In this document: positions 51,410-63,158 of the stretch, one piece after another | How positions within the stretch are numbered: position 1 is the first letter of the stretch | How the letters are laid out: the number at the start of each line of letters is the position of its first letter | Assembly: GCF_003234565.1 (NCBI RefSeq) | Contig: NZ_QKTU01000013.1 | Span: forward strand, 1 to 64,000 | Reading direction: 5' to 3' | DNA length: 64,000 bases | From: Curtobacterium sp. MCBD17_013 | GTDB taxonomy: Bacteria > Actinomycetota > Actinomycetes > Actinomycetales > Microbacteriaceae | Program-made: the position numbers and the translations under genes | Notes under the pieces: model-generated | Databases searched by the model: none | What the model was told of the DNA's origin: nothing | What the model saw: only the letters and a program-made list of their open reading frames with translations

Positions 51410-51703
51410 GGTGCTCCTCTGCTAGACTCTGAGCGGCAGTTGCTGTCCACGTGCTCACGCACCGGCAGCAGCGCGAACAAGAGGAGTCTCTCCCACCCGC
51501 GACCGCGCACCACAGGTTACCGGGTCACAACCGCTCCGCCGACGGTGGCGTCCTGTCCGACAGGGCGTCCCGACGGTCGTCCGGCCCCACGGGCCGGGGT
51601 CGGGCGGGTACCACGGGTCGATCCGTGCGTACGAACTCCTCGCATCGCGTGCCCCGTCCCGGCCGAACCGCCGGACGGAGACCACTTCACGAAGGAGTTC
51701 CGC
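51410..51703 (+). promoter_or_regulatory. infC leader and promoter region
   Basis: 294 bases with no gene between the divergent DUF1844 start and infC. TAGACT at 51423-51428 is a candidate -10, which would give an untranslated leader of more than 250 bases. Long leaders before infC-rpmI-rplT often carry ribosomal-protein or IF3 feedback control, but no known L20-type motif is recognisable here. The ribosome binding site AAGGAG at 51692-51697 ends the leader. Confidence 0.5.
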
Positions 51704-52336
<633 letters not shown>

Positions 52337-52424
52337 CACCGCTCCGAGCACCACCCGGGCCGTCCGGCCCCGTCGCAGCGCTGCGGCACCACGACCCCCA
52401 CACCCCGTACGGAAAGGCACCCAC

Positions 52425-52619
52425 ATGCCCAAGCAGAAGACCCACTCCGGGTCCAAGAAGCGCTTCAAGATCACCGGCTCCGGCAAGATCATGAAGCAGC
52501 AGGCTGGTATGCGTCACAACCTCGAGGTCAAGGCCGCCAAGCGCAAGGCCCGCCTCAACGAGGACCAGGTCCTCGCGAAGGCCGACGTCAAGGCCGTCAA
52601 GAAGCTCCTCGGCCACTGA
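52425..52619 (+). CDS. rpmI: 50S ribosomal protein L35
   Basis: A 64-residue, very basic protein with the L35 signature KQKTHSGSKKRFKITGSGKI and the C-terminal ARLNEDQVLAKADVKAVKKLLG. It sits between infC and rplT as in nearly all bacteria. GGAAAGG precedes ATG 52425. The 88-base gap after infC holds two small inverted repeats but no gene. Confidence 0.97.
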   Translation: MPKQKTHSGSKKRFKITGSGKIMKQQAGMRHNLEVKAAKRKARLNEDQVLAKADVKAVKKLLGH

Positions 52620-52665
52620 TCGGCCCTCGCCGACCATCGCCGACCCGGAACGTTAGGAAACCACC

Positions 52666-53052
52666 ATGGCAAGAGTGAAGAGGGCGGTCAACGCCGCCAA
52701 GAAGCGTCGCGTCGTTCTCGAGCGCGCCGAGGGCTACCGCGGTCAGCGGTCGCGCCTGTACCGCAAGGCGAAGGAGCAGGTCACCCACTCCCTCGTCTAC
52801 GCGTACCGCGACCGCCGCGCCAAGAAGGGCGAGTTCCGTCGCCTCTGGATCCAGCGCATCAACGCCGCGTCGCGCGCGAACGGGCTGACCTACAACCGCC
52901 TCATCCAGGGCCTCGGGCTCGCGGGTGTCGAGGTCGACCGCCGCATCCTCGCCGACCTCGCGGTCAACAACCCGGAGACCTTCGCGGCGCTCGTCGAGAC
53001 CGCCAAGAACGCGCTCCCGGCGGACACGTCCGCGCCGAAGGCCGCTGCCTGA
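52666..53052 (+). CDS. rplT: 50S ribosomal protein L20
   Basis: A 128-residue L20, which binds 23S rRNA early in assembly. [38 protein letters not shown] and [26 protein letters not shown] are conserved. The last ten residues ([10 protein letters not shown]) are a small extension. It ends the infC-rpmI-rplT operon and is followed by a strong terminator. Confidence 0.98.
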   Translation: MARVKRAVNAAKKRRVVLERAEGYRGQRSRLYRKAKEQVTHSLVYAYRDRRAKKGEFRRLWIQRINAASRANGLTYNRLIQGLGLAGVEVDRRILADLAVNNPETFAALVETAKNALPADTSAPKAAA

Positions 53053-53066
53053 GCCATCGCGCACCC

Positions 53067-53103
53067 GAGCGGGCCCGACCACGTCACGTGGTCGGGCCCG
53101 CTC
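53067..53103 (+). terminator. Terminator after rplT
   Basis: Eighteen-base perfect arms beginning GAGCGGGCCC flank a single C, 14 bases after the rplT stop. It is the strongest hairpin of the window. Confidence 0.92.
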
Positions 53104-53213
53104 GCTGTCCCGGGGGCGGTCGGGAGGTCCGGTGCGGGCCCGACCCGCGCCTCGCGGCCCGCGGCGCACGCGGCTCGGACGGGCGTGACGGCCGTCCCTG
53201 CCACACTGGGCGG

Positions 53214-54044
53214 GTGACCGAACTGCTCGACAACCCCCGCTCCTCCCGCGTCCGGACGGTCGCACAGCTGTCCCGCAAGGAGGTCCGCGCCGAGACGCGG
53301 CGCTTCCTGCTCGAGGGGCCCCAGGCCGTGTCCGAGGCCCTGCGCTTCCGGCCCGAGCTGCTCCACGACCTGTTCGCGACCCCCACGGCTCTCGAGCGCC
53401 ATCCGGAGCTCGGCGAGGCCGCGGCGGCCGCCGACCTCCCGGTCGTGTTCGTGACGGAGCAGGTCCTCGAGGCGATGGCCGACACCGTCACGCCGCAGGG
53501 TGTGGTCGCCGTGTGCGAGCAGTTCCCGACGTCGGTCAAGGACGTCTTCCGGCCGGGCGCCGGCGAGGACGCGGGTCTGCCCGGTCTCGTGGCGATCCTC
53601 GAACAGGTGCGCGATCCGGGCAACGCGGGCACGATCATCCGTGCCGCGGACGCCGCGGGCGCGCAGGCCGTCGTGATGACCGGTCGGAGCGTCGACCCCT
53701 ACAACCCCAAGGTGGTGCGGTCGACGACGGGGTCGCTGTTCCACGTCCCCGTGTCCGTCGGTGTCGAGCTGGCCTCGGCGGTGGACCGAGCACGCGCCGC
53801 GGGCTACACCGTGCTCGCGGCGGACGTGTCGGGCGATGAACTCCCGGTGGTGCGGAGCGACGGCATGCTCGACGGTCCGACCGCCTGGGTGTTCGGCAAC
53901 GAGGCCCGCGGACTCACCGCCGCGGACCTGGCCCTCGTCGACCGCGCGGTCCGGGTGCCCATCTACGGCCAGGCGGAGTCGATGAACCTCGCGACGGCGG
54001 CGTCGGTCTGTCTGTACGAGAGCGCGTTCGCGCACCGGTCCTGA
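53214..54044 (+). CDS. TrmH/SpoU family RNA 2'-O-methyltransferase
   Basis: A 276-residue knotted SPOUT methyltransferase. An N-terminal substrate-binding domain (VRAETRRFLLEGPQAVSEAL) is followed by the three SpoU motifs: LEQVRDPGNAGTIIRAADAAG, AWVFGNEARGLT and IYGQAESMNLATAASVCLYE. It 2'-O-methylates a nucleotide in rRNA, or less likely in tRNA. GTG 53214 is preceded by CACACT at six bases, so it may be leaderless. Its place between rplT and pheS is conserved in actinobacteria. Confidence 0.93.
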   Translation: MTELLDNPRSSRVRTVAQLSRKEVRAETRRFLLEGPQAVSEALRFRPELLHDLFATPTALERHPELGEAAAAADLPVVFVTEQVLEAMADTVTPQGVVAVCEQFPTSVKDVFRPGAGEDAGLPGLVAILEQVRDPGNAGTIIRAADAAGAQAVVMTGRSVDPYNPKVVRSTTGSLFHVPVSVGVELASAVDRARAAGYTVLAADVSGDELPVVRSDGMLDGPTAWVFGNEARGLTAADLALVDRAVRVPIYGQAESMNLATAASVCLYESAFAHRS

Positions 54045-54128
54045 CCGCTGGTGGTCCTCCACCGTCCGGCAGCCCATGCCGCTGTCCACGGTCCGGACGG
54101 TGTACCGGGAGGCCCGACGCCTGCCCGG

Positions 54129-54134
54129 TAGGCT
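54129..54134 (+). promoter_or_regulatory. -10 of leaderless promoter for pheST
   Basis: TAGGCT ends eight bases before GTG 54143. No T-box or attenuator is seen upstream. Confidence 0.5.
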
Positions 54135-54142
54135 TGCGTACC

Positions 54143-55183
54143 GTGTCAGAACCACTCGAGATCAGCGAGCCGGCGGTCGCCGCTGCCGTGGAGTCGGCAC
54201 TCGTCGCCGTCCGCGCCGCGACGACGGTCGCGGAGCTCAAGCACGCCCGCGCCGAACACACCGGCGAGCAGTCGGTGCTCGCGCGGCTCAACGCGTCCAT
54301 GCGGACGGTGCCGAAGGAGCAGAAGGCCGAGGCCGGCAAGCTCGTCGGCCAGGCGCGGGCCCGGGTGAACCAGGCGATCGCCGAGCAAGAGGCCGTCCTC
54401 GCCGTGGCCGAGGAGCGCGCCCGCCTCGAGTCGGAGCGGGTCGACGTCACGGCGCTGCCGGTGCGCCACCAGCCCGGCGCGCGACACCCGCTGTCGTTGC
54501 TGCAGGAGACGATCGCGGACATCTTCGTCGGCATGGGGTGGGAGGTCGCCGAGGGCCCCGAGCTCGAGCACGAGTGGTTCAACTTCGACGCCCTCAACTT
54601 CGACCAGGACCACCCCGCTCGCGCGATGCAGGACACGCTGTTCGTCGAGCCGGTCGAGCGGCACCTGCTCATGCGCACGCACACGTCGCCCGTCCAGGTC
54701 CGATCGCTCCTGGGGCGCGGTGTGCCGCTGTACGTCATCGCGCCCGGACGCGTGTACCGGTCGGACGAACTCGACGCGACGCACACGCCCGTCTTCACCC
54801 AGGTCGAGGGCATCGCTGTCGACCGGGGACTGACCATGGCGCACCTGCGCGGCACGCTCGAGCACTTCGCGCGGCAGATGTTCGGCGCCGACGCCCAGAT
54901 CCGGCTCCGGCCCAACTACTTCCCGTTCACCGAGCCCTCCGCCGAGATGGACGTCTGGCAGCCGAACGCCAAGGGCGGCGCGCGCTGGGTCGAGTGGGGT
55001 GGGTGCGGCATGGTCAACCCGAACGTGCTCCGCTCGGCCGGCATCGACCCGTCCGAGTACCAGGGCTTCGCGTTCGGCATGGGGATCGAGCGGACGCTGC
55101 AGTTCCGCAACGACCTCAACGACATGCGTGACATGGTCGAGGGCGACATCCGCTTCTCGCAGCAGTTCGGAACGGTGGTCTGA
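54143..55183 (+). CDS. pheS: Phenylalanine-tRNA ligase alpha subunit
   Basis: A 346-residue class II synthetase subunit. An N-terminal coiled coil (about 1-95) binds tRNA. Class II motifs follow: GWEVAEGPELEHEWFNFDALNFDQDHPAR (motif 1/2 area), GRVYRSDELDATHTPVFTQVEG (motif 2) and GFAFGMGIERTLQFRNDLNDMRDM (motif 3). GTG 54143 was chosen since the TTG at 54134 lies inside the -10. The TGA overlaps the pheT ATG, so the two subunits are made together. Confidence 0.97.
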   Translation: MSEPLEISEPAVAAAVESALVAVRAATTVAELKHARAEHTGEQSVLARLNASMRTVPKEQKAEAGKLVGQARARVNQAIAEQEAVLAVAEERARLESERVDVTALPVRHQPGARHPLSLLQETIADIFVGMGWEVAEGPELEHEWFNFDALNFDQDHPARAMQDTLFVEPVERHLLMRTHTSPVQVRSLLGRGVPLYVIAPGRVYRSDELDATHTPVFTQVEGIAVDRGLTMAHLRGTLEHFARQMFGADAQIRLRPNYFPFTEPSAEMDVWQPNAKGGARWVEWGGCGMVNPNVLRSAGIDPSEYQGFAFGMGIERTLQFRNDLNDMRDMVEGDIRFSQQFGTVV

Positions 55184-57675
55184 TGCGCGTCCCACTCCGA
55201 TGGCTCGGTGAGTCCGTCGACCTCCCCGAGGACGCGACCCTCGAGCACGTCCACGCCGCCCTCGTGTCGGTCGGGTTCGAAGAAGAGGCCGAGCACGCGT
55301 TCGACCTGACGGGGCCGATCGTCGTCGGCCGAGTCCTCGAACGCGTGCCGGAGCCGCAGAAGAACGGCAAGACGATCAACTGGTGCCAGGTCGACGTGGG
55401 CGAACCGGAACCGCGGGGCATCGTCTGCGGCGCGCACAACTTCGACGTCGGTGACCTCGTGGTCGTCACGCTGCCTGGTGCCGTGCTGCCCGGTCCGTTC
55501 CCGATCGCCGCCCGGAAGACGTACGGACACGTGTCCGACGGCATGATCGCCTCCGCCCGCGAGCTCGGCCTCGGCGAGGACCACGACGGCATCCTCCGCT
55601 TCGCGGACCTCGGCATGGAGCCCGAGGTCGGCGCGGACGCCATCGCGCTCCTCGGGCTCGACGACGCCGCGGTCGAGATCAACGTCACCCCCGACCGCGG
55701 GTACGCGTTCAGCATCCGTGGCGTGGCGCGCGAGTACGCCCACGCCACGGGGGCGACCTTCCACGACCCCGCCGAGCGTCCGGCTCCGCGGTCGGGTGAC
55801 GGCTTCGCGGTCACCATCGCGGACGACGCACCGATCCGCGGCAACGTGGGCGCCCGGACCTTCGTGACGCGCGTGGTCCGCGGCATCGACCCGACCCGCC
55901 CGACGCCCGCCTGGATGATCGCGCGGCTCCGACTCGTCGGCGTCCGGAGCATCTCGCTGCCCGTGGACATCACGAACTACGTGATGTTCGAACTCGGCCA
56001 GCCCCTGCACGGCTACGACCTCGGCGCGCTGCAGGGCGGGCTCACCGTCCGCCGCGCGACGCCGGGCGAGACCCTCGTGACCCTGGACGACGTCGAACGC
56101 CGACTCGACCCCGAGGACCTTGTCATCGCCGATGACGCCGGCCCGGTCGGGCTCGCGGGCGTCATGGGCGGCGCGCGAACCGAGATCGGAACGGGGACGA
56201 CCGATGTCCTCATCGAGGCCGCCGGATTCGATCCGGTGTCCATCGCTCGGTCGGCCCGTCGGCACAAGCTCCCGAGCGAGGCCTCGAAGCGGTTCGAGCG
56301 GGGTGTGGACCCCCTCGTGGCCGAGGCTGCGGCGGCCCGCGCCGTCGAGCTCCTCGTCGAGCTCGCGGGTGGCACCGCGGACGACCTCGGATCGACGCTC
56401 GTCGATCGCTCGCCCCGCCCGGCGGTGTCGATGCGTCTCGATGCGCCCGAGTCCGTCGTCGGCGTGGCCTACACCGAGGCCGAGGTCGTCGAGACCCTCC
56501 GGTCCGTCGGCGCCGAGGTCACGACCGACGCGGACCTGCTCACGGTCACGCCGCCGTCGTGGCGGCCGGACCTCGTCGACGACGTCTCGCTGATCGAGGA
56601 GGTCGCGCGCATCGTCGGCTACGCGCGGATCCCGAGCGTGCTGCCGGTCGCGCCGCCCGGACGTGGCCTCAGCCGTGCCCAGCGTGCCCGTCGCCGCGTC
56701 GTCGCGGCACTCGCGGCCCAGGGCCTGGTCGAGGTCGTGACGGCCCCGTTCGTCTCCACGGCGACGGCCGATGCGTTCCCCGGGATCGACGCGGCCGGCG
56801 GTCCGAGCGTCGCACTGGCGAACCCGCTCGACAGCGAGCTGCACCTGCTCCGTCGTTCCGGTCTGCCCGGGCTCGTCGACATCGCCCGTCGCAACACGGC
56901 GCGTGGCCTCGTCGACGTCGCGGTGTTCGAGGCGGCCTCCGTGTTCCTGCCCGCCGTGGGGGCCGAACTCGGCACGACGACGATCCCGCGCGGTGCGGAG
57001 CGTCCCGACGACGCCACCCTCGCCGCGATGACCGCGTCGCTCCCGGCGCAGCCCACCCACGTGTCGGCCCTGCTGACGGGGTCGCGGCTCCTCAAGCAGC
57101 CCGGTGTGGCGGCCGAACCGTACGGCGTCGCCGACGCGCTCGACGTGGCGCGGACGGTCGCGTGGGCGGTCGGTGCCGAGCTGACCGTCGCGCAGACGGA
57201 ACACCCGTCGATGCATCCCGGCCGTGCGGCCCTGGTGTCGGTCGGCGATCACCCCGTCGGCGTGGTCGGCGAGCTCCTCCCGTCGACGACGGCCGACGCC
57301 GACCTGCCGCGCGTGGTCGCGGTCGTCGAACTCGACCTCGACGCCCTCGTGGCTGCTGCCCCCGCCGCCGTCCTGCCCGAGGCGATCGTCTCCTACCCCG
57401 CGGCGACGCAGGACCTGTCCCTCGTGGTCGACGTGGATGTGCCGGCGGGCGCGGTGCTCGACGCCGTGCGCGATGGCGCCGGTCCGCTGCTGGAGTATGC
57501 TCGCCTCGTGGACGACTACCGGGGCGCCGGCGTGACGGAGGGACAGAAGTCCCTGACCTTCGCGCTGCGGTTCCGCGCCACGGACCGCACGCTGACCGCC
57601 GCCGAGGCCACCGAGGCCCGAGACGGCGCCGTCCGACGTGCCGGCGAGCGATTCGGGGCGACCCTGCGCGACTGA
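55183..57675 (+). CDS. pheT: Phenylalanine-tRNA ligase beta subunit
   Basis: An 830-residue PheT, full length. Domains in order: N-terminal, tRNA-binding EMAP-like fold (about 40-155; [28 protein letters not shown]), B3/B4 editing domain (about 220-400), B5 (about 410-480), catalytic-like core (to about 690) and the C-terminal FDX-ACB domain (about 735-830; [16 protein letters not shown] to RFGATLRD). It forms the alpha2-beta2 enzyme with PheS and edits tyrosyl-tRNA(Phe). ATG 55183 overlaps the pheS stop. argC follows after 77 bases. Confidence 0.97.
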   Translation: MRVPLRWLGESVDLPEDATLEHVHAALVSVGFEEEAEHAFDLTGPIVVGRVLERVPEPQKNGKTINWCQVDVGEPEPRGIVCGAHNFDVGDLVVVTLPGAVLPGPFPIAARKTYGHVSDGMIASARELGLGEDHDGILRFADLGMEPEVGADAIALLGLDDAAVEINVTPDRGYAFSIRGVAREYAHATGATFHDPAERPAPRSGDGFAVTIADDAPIRGNVGARTFVTRVVRGIDPTRPTPAWMIARLRLVGVRSISLPVDITNYVMFELGQPLHGYDLGALQGGLTVRRATPGETLVTLDDVERRLDPEDLVIADDAGPVGLAGVMGGARTEIGTGTTDVLIEAAGFDPVSIARSARRHKLPSEASKRFERGVDPLVAEAAAARAVELLVELAGGTADDLGSTLVDRSPRPAVSMRLDAPESVVGVAYTEAEVVETLRSVGAEVTTDADLLTVTPPSWRPDLVDDVSLIEEVARIVGYARIPSVLPVAPPGRGLSRAQRARRRVVAALAAQGLVEVVTAPFVSTATADAFPGIDAAGGPSVALANPLDSELHLLRRSGLPGLVDIARRNTARGLVDVAVFEAASVFLPAVGAELGTTTIPRGAERPDDATLAAMTASLPAQPTHVSALLTGSRLLKQPGVAAEPYGVADALDVARTVAWAVGAELTVAQTEHPSMHPGRAALVSVGDHPVGVVGELLPSTTADADLPRVVAVVELDLDALVAAAPAAVLPEAIVSYPAATQDLSLVVDVDVPAGAVLDAVRDGAGPLLEYARLVDDYRGAGVTEGQKSLTFALRFRATDRTLTAAEATEARDGAVRRAGERFGATLRD

Positions 57676-57752
57676 TCCACTCGGGATCAGCCTCGCCCGG
57701 GGTCGCCGCCTCCGACTCCCTCGACCGAAGTCCGATCATCAAGGTGGAACCC

Positions 57753-58811
57753 ATGTCCGTATCCGTCGCCGTGGCGGGAGCCAGCGGCTACGCGGGTGGG
57801 GAGCTCCTGCGCGTGCTCTCCGCCCATCCCGAGTTCGACGTCAGGACGGTGACGGCGTTCTCGAACGCCGGACAACCGCTCATCGCGACGCAGCCGCACC
57901 TCCGCTCGCTCGCACACCTCACCCTGACCGAGACCACCCCGGAGCAGCTGCGCGGGCACGACGTCGTGTTCCTCGCGCTGCCCCACGGCCAGTCCGGCGC
58001 GATCACCGAGCAGCTCGGGGACGACGCGCTCGTGGTCGACTGCGGTGCGGACCACCGTCTGACGGACCCGGCCGACTGGTCGGCGTTCTACGGCGGTGCG
58101 TACCACGGCGCGTGGACGTACGGTCTACCCGAACTCGTGCGGGCCGGCGGATCGGGCGCCGCCGCCAAGCAACGGTCCGAGCTCGTCGGGACGAAGCGCA
58201 TCGCAGTACCGGGGTGCAACGTCACCGCCGTGACCCTGGGGATCGCGCCCGGGGTCGCCGCGGGCGTCGTGGAGACGGACGACATCGTCGCGGTGCTGAG
58301 CGTCGGGCCGTCGGGTGCGGGCAAGAAGCTCGCGACGACCTACCTGGCCGCCGAGATCCTGGGGTCCGCGTCCGCCTACGCGGTCGGGGGCACGCACCGG
58401 CACGTGCCGGAGATCCAGCAGAACCTCCGCGTCGCCGGGGCCTCGTCGGTGCGCGTGTCCTTCACACCCGTGCTCGTCCCGATGGCCCGGGGCATCCTCG
58501 CGACCACGTCCGCGCGGCTCGCGCCCGGTGTGGGCGCGCACGACGTCCGGCTGGCCTGGGAACAGGCGTACGCCGACGAACCGTTCGTCCACCTCCTGCC
58601 CGAGGGCGAGTACCCGCGCGTCGCGGACACGGTCGGTGCGAACACGGCGCTCGTGGGCATCGCGGTCGACGAGGCCGCTCGACGCGTCGTCGCGATCTCG
58701 GCGCTGGACAACTTGGCCAAGGGCACGGCCGGTGCCGCTGTGCAGTCCACCAACATCGCGCTCGGTCTGCCGGAGACGCTCGGTCTCTCGATCGACGGAG
58801 TCGCCCCGTGA
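57753..58811 (+). CDS. argC: N-acetyl-gamma-glutamyl-phosphate reductase
   Basis: A 352-residue ArgC, the NADPH-dependent third step of arginine synthesis. The Rossmann motif [18 protein letters not shown] is at the N-terminus and the catalytic Cys is in [25 protein letters not shown] is the conserved His motif. It opens the argCJBDFG cluster. ATG 57753 has AAGGTGG upstream. The 77 bases after pheT hold no terminator or clear ARG box, so readthrough from pheST is possible. argJ overlaps by four bases. Confidence 0.96.
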   Translation: MSVSVAVAGASGYAGGELLRVLSAHPEFDVRTVTAFSNAGQPLIATQPHLRSLAHLTLTETTPEQLRGHDVVFLALPHGQSGAITEQLGDDALVVDCGADHRLTDPADWSAFYGGAYHGAWTYGLPELVRAGGSGAAAKQRSELVGTKRIAVPGCNVTAVTLGIAPGVAAGVVETDDIVAVLSVGPSGAGKKLATTYLAAEILGSASAYAVGGTHRHVPEIQQNLRVAGASSVRVSFTPVLVPMARGILATTSARLAPGVGAHDVRLAWEQAYADEPFVHLLPEGEYPRVADTVGANTALVGIAVDEAARRVVAISALDNLAKGTAGAAVQSTNIALGLPETLGLSIDGVAP

Positions 58812-60004
58812 GCGCGGTGACCGACGGGACCGCGGTGCCGTCCCTCCAGGGCGTCACGGCCGCGGCCGGGTTCCGCGCGACGGGCGTGACCGCCGGGTTG
58901 AAGCCGAGTGGCAAGCCGGACGTCGCCCTCGTCGTCAACGACGGTCCGTCCGACGCGGTCGCCGCGGTGTTCACGAGCAACCGGGCGAAGGCGAACCCGG
59001 TCATCTGGTCCCAGCAGGTCGTCGCGGACGGCGTCGCGCGTGCGGTCGTCCTCAACTCGGGCGGTGCGAACTGCTTCACCGGGTCCTTCGGGTTCCAGAC
59101 GACGCACCAGACGGCCGAGGCGGTGGCCGACGTCATCGGTGTCGGTGCAGCTGACGTCGTGGTGTGCTCGACCGGCCTCATCGGGGTCGGGGGCGAGGCC
59201 TTCCGCGAGGGCGTGCTCCGCGGTGTCGGACTGGCTGCCGCCGGGCTCAGCACCGACGGCGGTCCGGCGGCAGCCGAGGCGATCATCACCACCGACACGC
59301 ACGCCAAGCAGTCGGTGGTGTCCGTCGACGGCTGGACGATCGGTGGCATGGCGAAGGGCGCCGGGATGCTCGCGCCCGGGCTCGCGACGATGCTCGTGGT
59401 GATCACGACGGATGCCGACCTGGCGTCGGACGCGCTGGACCAGGCCCTCCGCGCGGCAACACGCGTCACGTTCGACCGAGTCGACTCCGACGGCTGCATG
59501 TCCACCAACGACACGGTCGTGCTCATGGCCTCCGGCGCCTCCGGGACGACCCCCGAGGTCGGTGACTTCCAGGAGGCCCTCACCGCGGTGTGCGCGGACC
59601 TCGCGCGTCAGCTCCAGCAGGACGCCGAGGGCGCGAGCCACGACATCGCGATCGAGGTCGTCGGCGCGGCCAGCGAGGACGACGCGGTGACGGTCGGGCG
59701 CAGCGTCGCCCGCAACAACCTGTTCAAGGCCGCCGTGTTCGGCAACGACCCCAACTGGGGGCGGGTGCTCGCGGCGATCGGCACGACGGACGCCGAATTC
59801 GACCCGTACGCGGTCGACGTCAGCATGAACGGGGTCCGCGTGTGTCACGCCGGCGCTCCGGACCGCCCGAGCGACCAGGTCGACCTGACGCCGCGCGACA
59901 CGCACGTGCACATCGACCTCGGGGTCGGCCCCCACGCGGCGACGATCCTGACGAACGACCTGACGCACGACTACGTGCACGAGAACAGCGCGTACTCGAG
60001 CTGA
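58808..60004 (+). CDS. argJ: Bifunctional glutamate N-acetyltransferase/amino-acid acetyltransferase
   Basis: A 398-residue ArgJ, which recycles acetyl groups between acetylornithine and glutamate. It self-cleaves before the nucleophilic Thr in [15 protein letters not shown]. The start [27 protein letters not shown] and the end [12 protein letters not shown] are typical; such proteins terminate in this Ser/Tyr sequence. Whether it also takes acetyl-CoA cannot be told. GTG 58808 overlaps argC and the stop overlaps the ATG of argB. Confidence 0.97.
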   Translation: MSAVTDGTAVPSLQGVTAAAGFRATGVTAGLKPSGKPDVALVVNDGPSDAVAAVFTSNRAKANPVIWSQQVVADGVARAVVLNSGGANCFTGSFGFQTTHQTAEAVADVIGVGAADVVVCSTGLIGVGGEAFREGVLRGVGLAAAGLSTDGGPAAAEAIITTDTHAKQSVVSVDGWTIGGMAKGAGMLAPGLATMLVVITTDADLASDALDQALRAATRVTFDRVDSDGCMSTNDTVVLMASGASGTTPEVGDFQEALTAVCADLARQLQQDAEGASHDIAIEVVGAASEDDAVTVGRSVARNNLFKAAVFGNDPNWGRVLAAIGTTDAEFDPYAVDVSMNGVRVCHAGAPDRPSDQVDLTPRDTHVHIDLGVGPHAATILTNDLTHDYVHENSAYSS

Positions 60005-60981
60005 TGGCGAACGGAACACACGTGGACAACGACGGACTCCTCACCGAGGACCAGGAACTCGCCGCGGTCAAGGCCGCCACGCTCATCGAGTCGCTGCCCT
60101 GGATCAAGCGCTACTCCGGCAAGGTCGTCGTCGTGAAGTTCGGCGGCAACGCGATGGTGAACGACGACCTCAAGCGCGCGTTCGCCGAGGACATGGTCTA
60201 CCTGCGCTACGCGGGGCTCCACCCGGTGGTGGTGCATGGTGGCGGCCCGCAGATCTCGGCCGCGCTCGAGCAACAGGGCATCGCGTCGGAGTTCCGTGGC
60301 GGGTACCGCGTGACCACGACCGAAGCGATCACGGTCGTGCGCGACGTCCTGGCCGGTGAGGTCAACCGCGAGATCGTCGACCTGCTCGACGAGCACGGCG
60401 CGGGACTCGGGGTCGGCGTGTCCGGCGACGGCGGCTCGTTGTTCTCCGGGCACAAGCGCGGTGTGGTCATCGACGGCGAGGAGTTCGACCTCGGTCACGT
60501 CGGCGACATCACCGAGGTCGACCCAACCGAGGTGCTCGCCGCGATCGAGGCCAACCGGATCCCGGTGGTGTCGAGCATCGCGATCGACGAGAGCGATCCG
60601 GAGCAGGCCCTCAACGTGAACGCCGACGCCGCCGCGGCAGCCCTGGCGATCGCGCTGCGCGCGTCGAAGCTCATGATGCTGACCGACGTGCCGGGGCTGT
60701 ACCGGAACTGGCCCGACCGGGACTCCGTGATCGACCTCATCTCGGTCGACGAACTCCGGGAACTCCTGCCGAGCCTCGAGTCCGGCATGATCCCGAAGAT
60801 GACCGCCTGTCTCGATGCCGTGGTCGCGGGCGTCGGCGGCGCGACCATCATCGACGGCCGTATCCCGCACTCCATCCTCCTCGAGGTGTTCACCCTGCGC
60901 GGTGCCGGCACCGAGGTCATCCCCAACGAACGACGCGCGCCCGGACACCCGGCCGCTGCTGACGAACGGAACGAAGCATGA
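60004..60981 (+). CDS. argB: Acetylglutamate kinase
   Basis: A 325-residue amino-acid kinase that phosphorylates N-acetylglutamate, the usual arginine-feedback step. [13 protein letters not shown], the [16 protein letters not shown] loop and [30 protein letters not shown] are conserved. The N-terminal helix ([21 protein letters not shown]) is the type found in arginine-inhibited, hexameric enzymes. The C-terminus is slightly longer than usual. ATG 60004 overlaps argJ and the end overlaps argD by four bases. Confidence 0.97.
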   Translation: MANGTHVDNDGLLTEDQELAAVKAATLIESLPWIKRYSGKVVVVKFGGNAMVNDDLKRAFAEDMVYLRYAGLHPVVVHGGGPQISAALEQQGIASEFRGGYRVTTTEAITVVRDVLAGEVNREIVDLLDEHGAGLGVGVSGDGGSLFSGHKRGVVIDGEEFDLGHVGDITEVDPTEVLAAIEANRIPVVSSIAIDESDPEQALNVNADAAAAALAIALRASKLMMLTDVPGLYRNWPDRDSVIDLISVDELRELLPSLESGMIPKMTACLDAVVAGVGGATIIDGRIPHSILLEVFTLRGAGTEVIPNERRAPGHPAAADERNEA

Positions 60982-62174
60982 GCATGACGACCCAGACTGG
61001 CTGGAACGACCGGTTCGGCGCGTCGCTCATGCGATCGCTGACCCCACCGAAGATCATGCTCGAGCGTGGCCGCGGCTGCCGGGTGTGGGACGTCGACGGC
61101 AAGGAGTACCTCGACTTCCTGGCGGGCATCGCCGTGAACTCGCTCGGTCATGCCCACCCCGCGGTGGTCGAGGCCGTGACGGACCAGGCGTCGAAGCTCA
61201 TGCACGTGTCGAACTACTTCGCCACGCCGCCGCAGCTCGAGCTCGCGGAACGCCTCAAGCGCATCACCGGCGCGGGGGACGCGGGTCGCGTCTACTTCGG
61301 TAACTCCGGGGCCGAGGCGAACGAAGCCGCGTTCAAGCTCGCACGGCTGAACAAGGGCGACGGGTCCCGCACGCGGATCCTCGCGTTGCAGAACTCGTTC
61401 CACGGACGCACGATGGGTGCCCTCGCGCTCACCGGCAAGCCCGCCCTCCGCGAGGACTTCGAGCCGATGATCCCCGGGGTCGAACACATCGACTCCACCA
61501 TCGAGGCGCTCGAGGCCGCGATCGACGATCATGTCGCCGCACTCGTGCTCGAACCGATCAAGGGCGAGGCCGGCGTCGTCGACCTGCCCGAGGGCTTCCT
61601 CGCGGCGGCGCGAGCGCTGACGGAGCAGCACGGCGCGTTGCTCATCCTCGACGAGATCCAGACCGGCGTGGGACGCACCGGGTCGTGGTTCGCCTTCCAG
61701 GGGCACGGGATCACGCCCGACGCGATCACGATCGCGAAGGGCATCGCCGGAGGCTTCCCGATCGGCGCACTCGTCACGTTCGGGTGGGCGTCCGACCTGT
61801 TCTCCGCAGGCCAGCACGGGTCCACCTTCGGCGGGAACCCGTTGGCGACGCGGGTCGCGAACGCAGTGCTCGGCGAGATCGAGACCACCGGGCTCGTGGA
61901 GGCGGCGCGCGGCAAGGGCGAGCGCATCCGCGCCGGGATCGCAGCCATCGGCAGCCCGCTCGTCGACGAGGTGCGGGGCGAGGGCCTCCTCGTCGGGATC
62001 GGACTCACCCGACCCGTCGCCCCCGCGATCAACACGGCCGCGCTCGAGCGCGGGCTCATCGTCAACGCTCCGAACGAGTCATCCATCCGGATCGCACCGC
62101 CGCTCATCGTGTCCGACGCCGAGATCGACGAGTTCCTGGTGATCCTCGCGCAGGCGATGGAGGCAGCGGCATGA
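60978..62174 (+). CDS. argD: Acetylornithine aminotransferase
   Basis: A 398-residue class III PLP aminotransferase. [30 protein letters not shown], then [18 protein letters not shown], then [18 protein letters not shown] and the PLP lysine in [15 protein letters not shown] are characteristic. ATG 60978 overlaps argB (ATGA) and its stop overlaps argF. ArgD-type enzymes can also serve in lysine synthesis as succinyl-diaminopimelate aminotransferase; that is not decided here. Confidence 0.96.
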   Translation: MSMTTQTGWNDRFGASLMRSLTPPKIMLERGRGCRVWDVDGKEYLDFLAGIAVNSLGHAHPAVVEAVTDQASKLMHVSNYFATPPQLELAERLKRITGAGDAGRVYFGNSGAEANEAAFKLARLNKGDGSRTRILALQNSFHGRTMGALALTGKPALREDFEPMIPGVEHIDSTIEALEAAIDDHVAALVLEPIKGEAGVVDLPEGFLAAARALTEQHGALLILDEIQTGVGRTGSWFAFQGHGITPDAITIAKGIAGGFPIGALVTFGWASDLFSAGQHGSTFGGNPLATRVANAVLGEIETTGLVEAARGKGERIRAGIAAIGSPLVDEVRGEGLLVGIGLTRPVAPAINTAALERGLIVNAPNESSIRIAPPLIVSDAEIDEFLVILAQAMEAAA

Positions 62175-63100
62175 CCCGCCACTTCCTCCGGGACGACGAC
62201 CTCACCCAGGCGGAGCAGCTCGAGATCCTCGACCTCGCCGCGGCGATGAAGGTCGACCGCTGGGGCGCGAAGCCGCTGGCGGGGCCGCAGAGCGTGGCGG
62301 TCATCTTCGACAAGTCCTCCACCCGGACGCGCGTGTCGTTCCACGTCGGCATCAGCGACCTCGGGGGCAGCCCGCTCATCATCTCCACCGCCAACAGTCA
62401 GCTCGGCGGCAAGGAGACCCCGTCCGACACGGCGCGCGTGCTCGAACGGATGGTGTCCGCCATCGTCTGGCGCACGTACGCGCAGGCCGGGCTCGAGGAG
62501 ATGGCCGCCGGGACCACGGTGCCGGTCGTGAACGCGCTGTCCGACGACTTCCATCCCTGCCAGCTCCTCGCGGACCTCCTGACGATCCGCGAGCACCGGG
62601 GCACGCTCGCCGGCCAGACGATCGCCTTCGTCGGCGACGGCGCGAGCAACATGGCCCAGTCCTACCTGCTCGCGGGGACGACCGCGGGCATGCACGTCCG
62701 TGTCGCGGCCCCCGTCGCGTTCGCACCCGACCGGCAGGTCGTCGCCGACGCCGAGCGCGTCGGCGCGCGGACCGGTGGCTCCGCCCTCGTCGTGACGGAT
62801 CCCGTCGCGGCGGTGAGTGGTGCCGACGTCGTCGTCACCGACACCTGGGTGTCCATGGGCAAGGAGGACGAGAAGCAAGCGCGCCTCGAGACCTTCGCCG
62901 GGTACCGCGTCGACGACGAGCTCATGGCGCACGCCGCCGACGACGCCGTGTTCATGCACTGCCTGCCCGCCGACCGCGGCTACGAGGTGACCGAAGCGGT
63001 CATCGACGGTCCGCGGAGCATCATCTGGGACGAGGCCGAGAACCGACTGCACGCGCAGAAGGCCCTCCTCGCCTGGCTCCTCGACCACGCGGCCGACTGA
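62171..63100 (+). CDS. argF: Ornithine carbamoyltransferase
   Basis: A 309-residue carbamoyltransferase. The carbamoyl phosphate motif is SSTRTR ([15 protein letters not shown]), the ornithine motif [12 protein letters not shown] and the second MHCLPADRG are complete. ATG 62171 overlaps argD. In many actinobacteria argR lies between argF and argG; here only 58 bases separate them, so the regulator is encoded elsewhere. Confidence 0.97.
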   Translation: MTRHFLRDDDLTQAEQLEILDLAAAMKVDRWGAKPLAGPQSVAVIFDKSSTRTRVSFHVGISDLGGSPLIISTANSQLGGKETPSDTARVLERMVSAIVWRTYAQAGLEEMAAGTTVPVVNALSDDFHPCQLLADLLTIREHRGTLAGQTIAFVGDGASNMAQSYLLAGTTAGMHVRVAAPVAFAPDRQVVADAERVGARTGGSALVVTDPVAAVSGADVVVTDTWVSMGKEDEKQARLETFAGYRVDDELMAHAADDAVFMHCLPADRGYEVTEAVIDGPRSIIWDEAENRLHAQKALLAWLLDHAAD

Positions 63101-63158
63101 CCTCGGCCCGCGACGACATCCACCACCCCGCACCCCGCATCCCCTGAGAAGGAGAACC

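Noticed and set aside
51410-51703. Known L20-type leader or riboswitch before infC
   Set aside because: No conserved core that I recognise; only weak stems can be drawn by eye. Left as an uncharacterised leader.
57676-57752. ARG box or terminator between pheT and argC
   Set aside because: No convincing operator palindrome or GC hairpin is visible in the 77-base gap.
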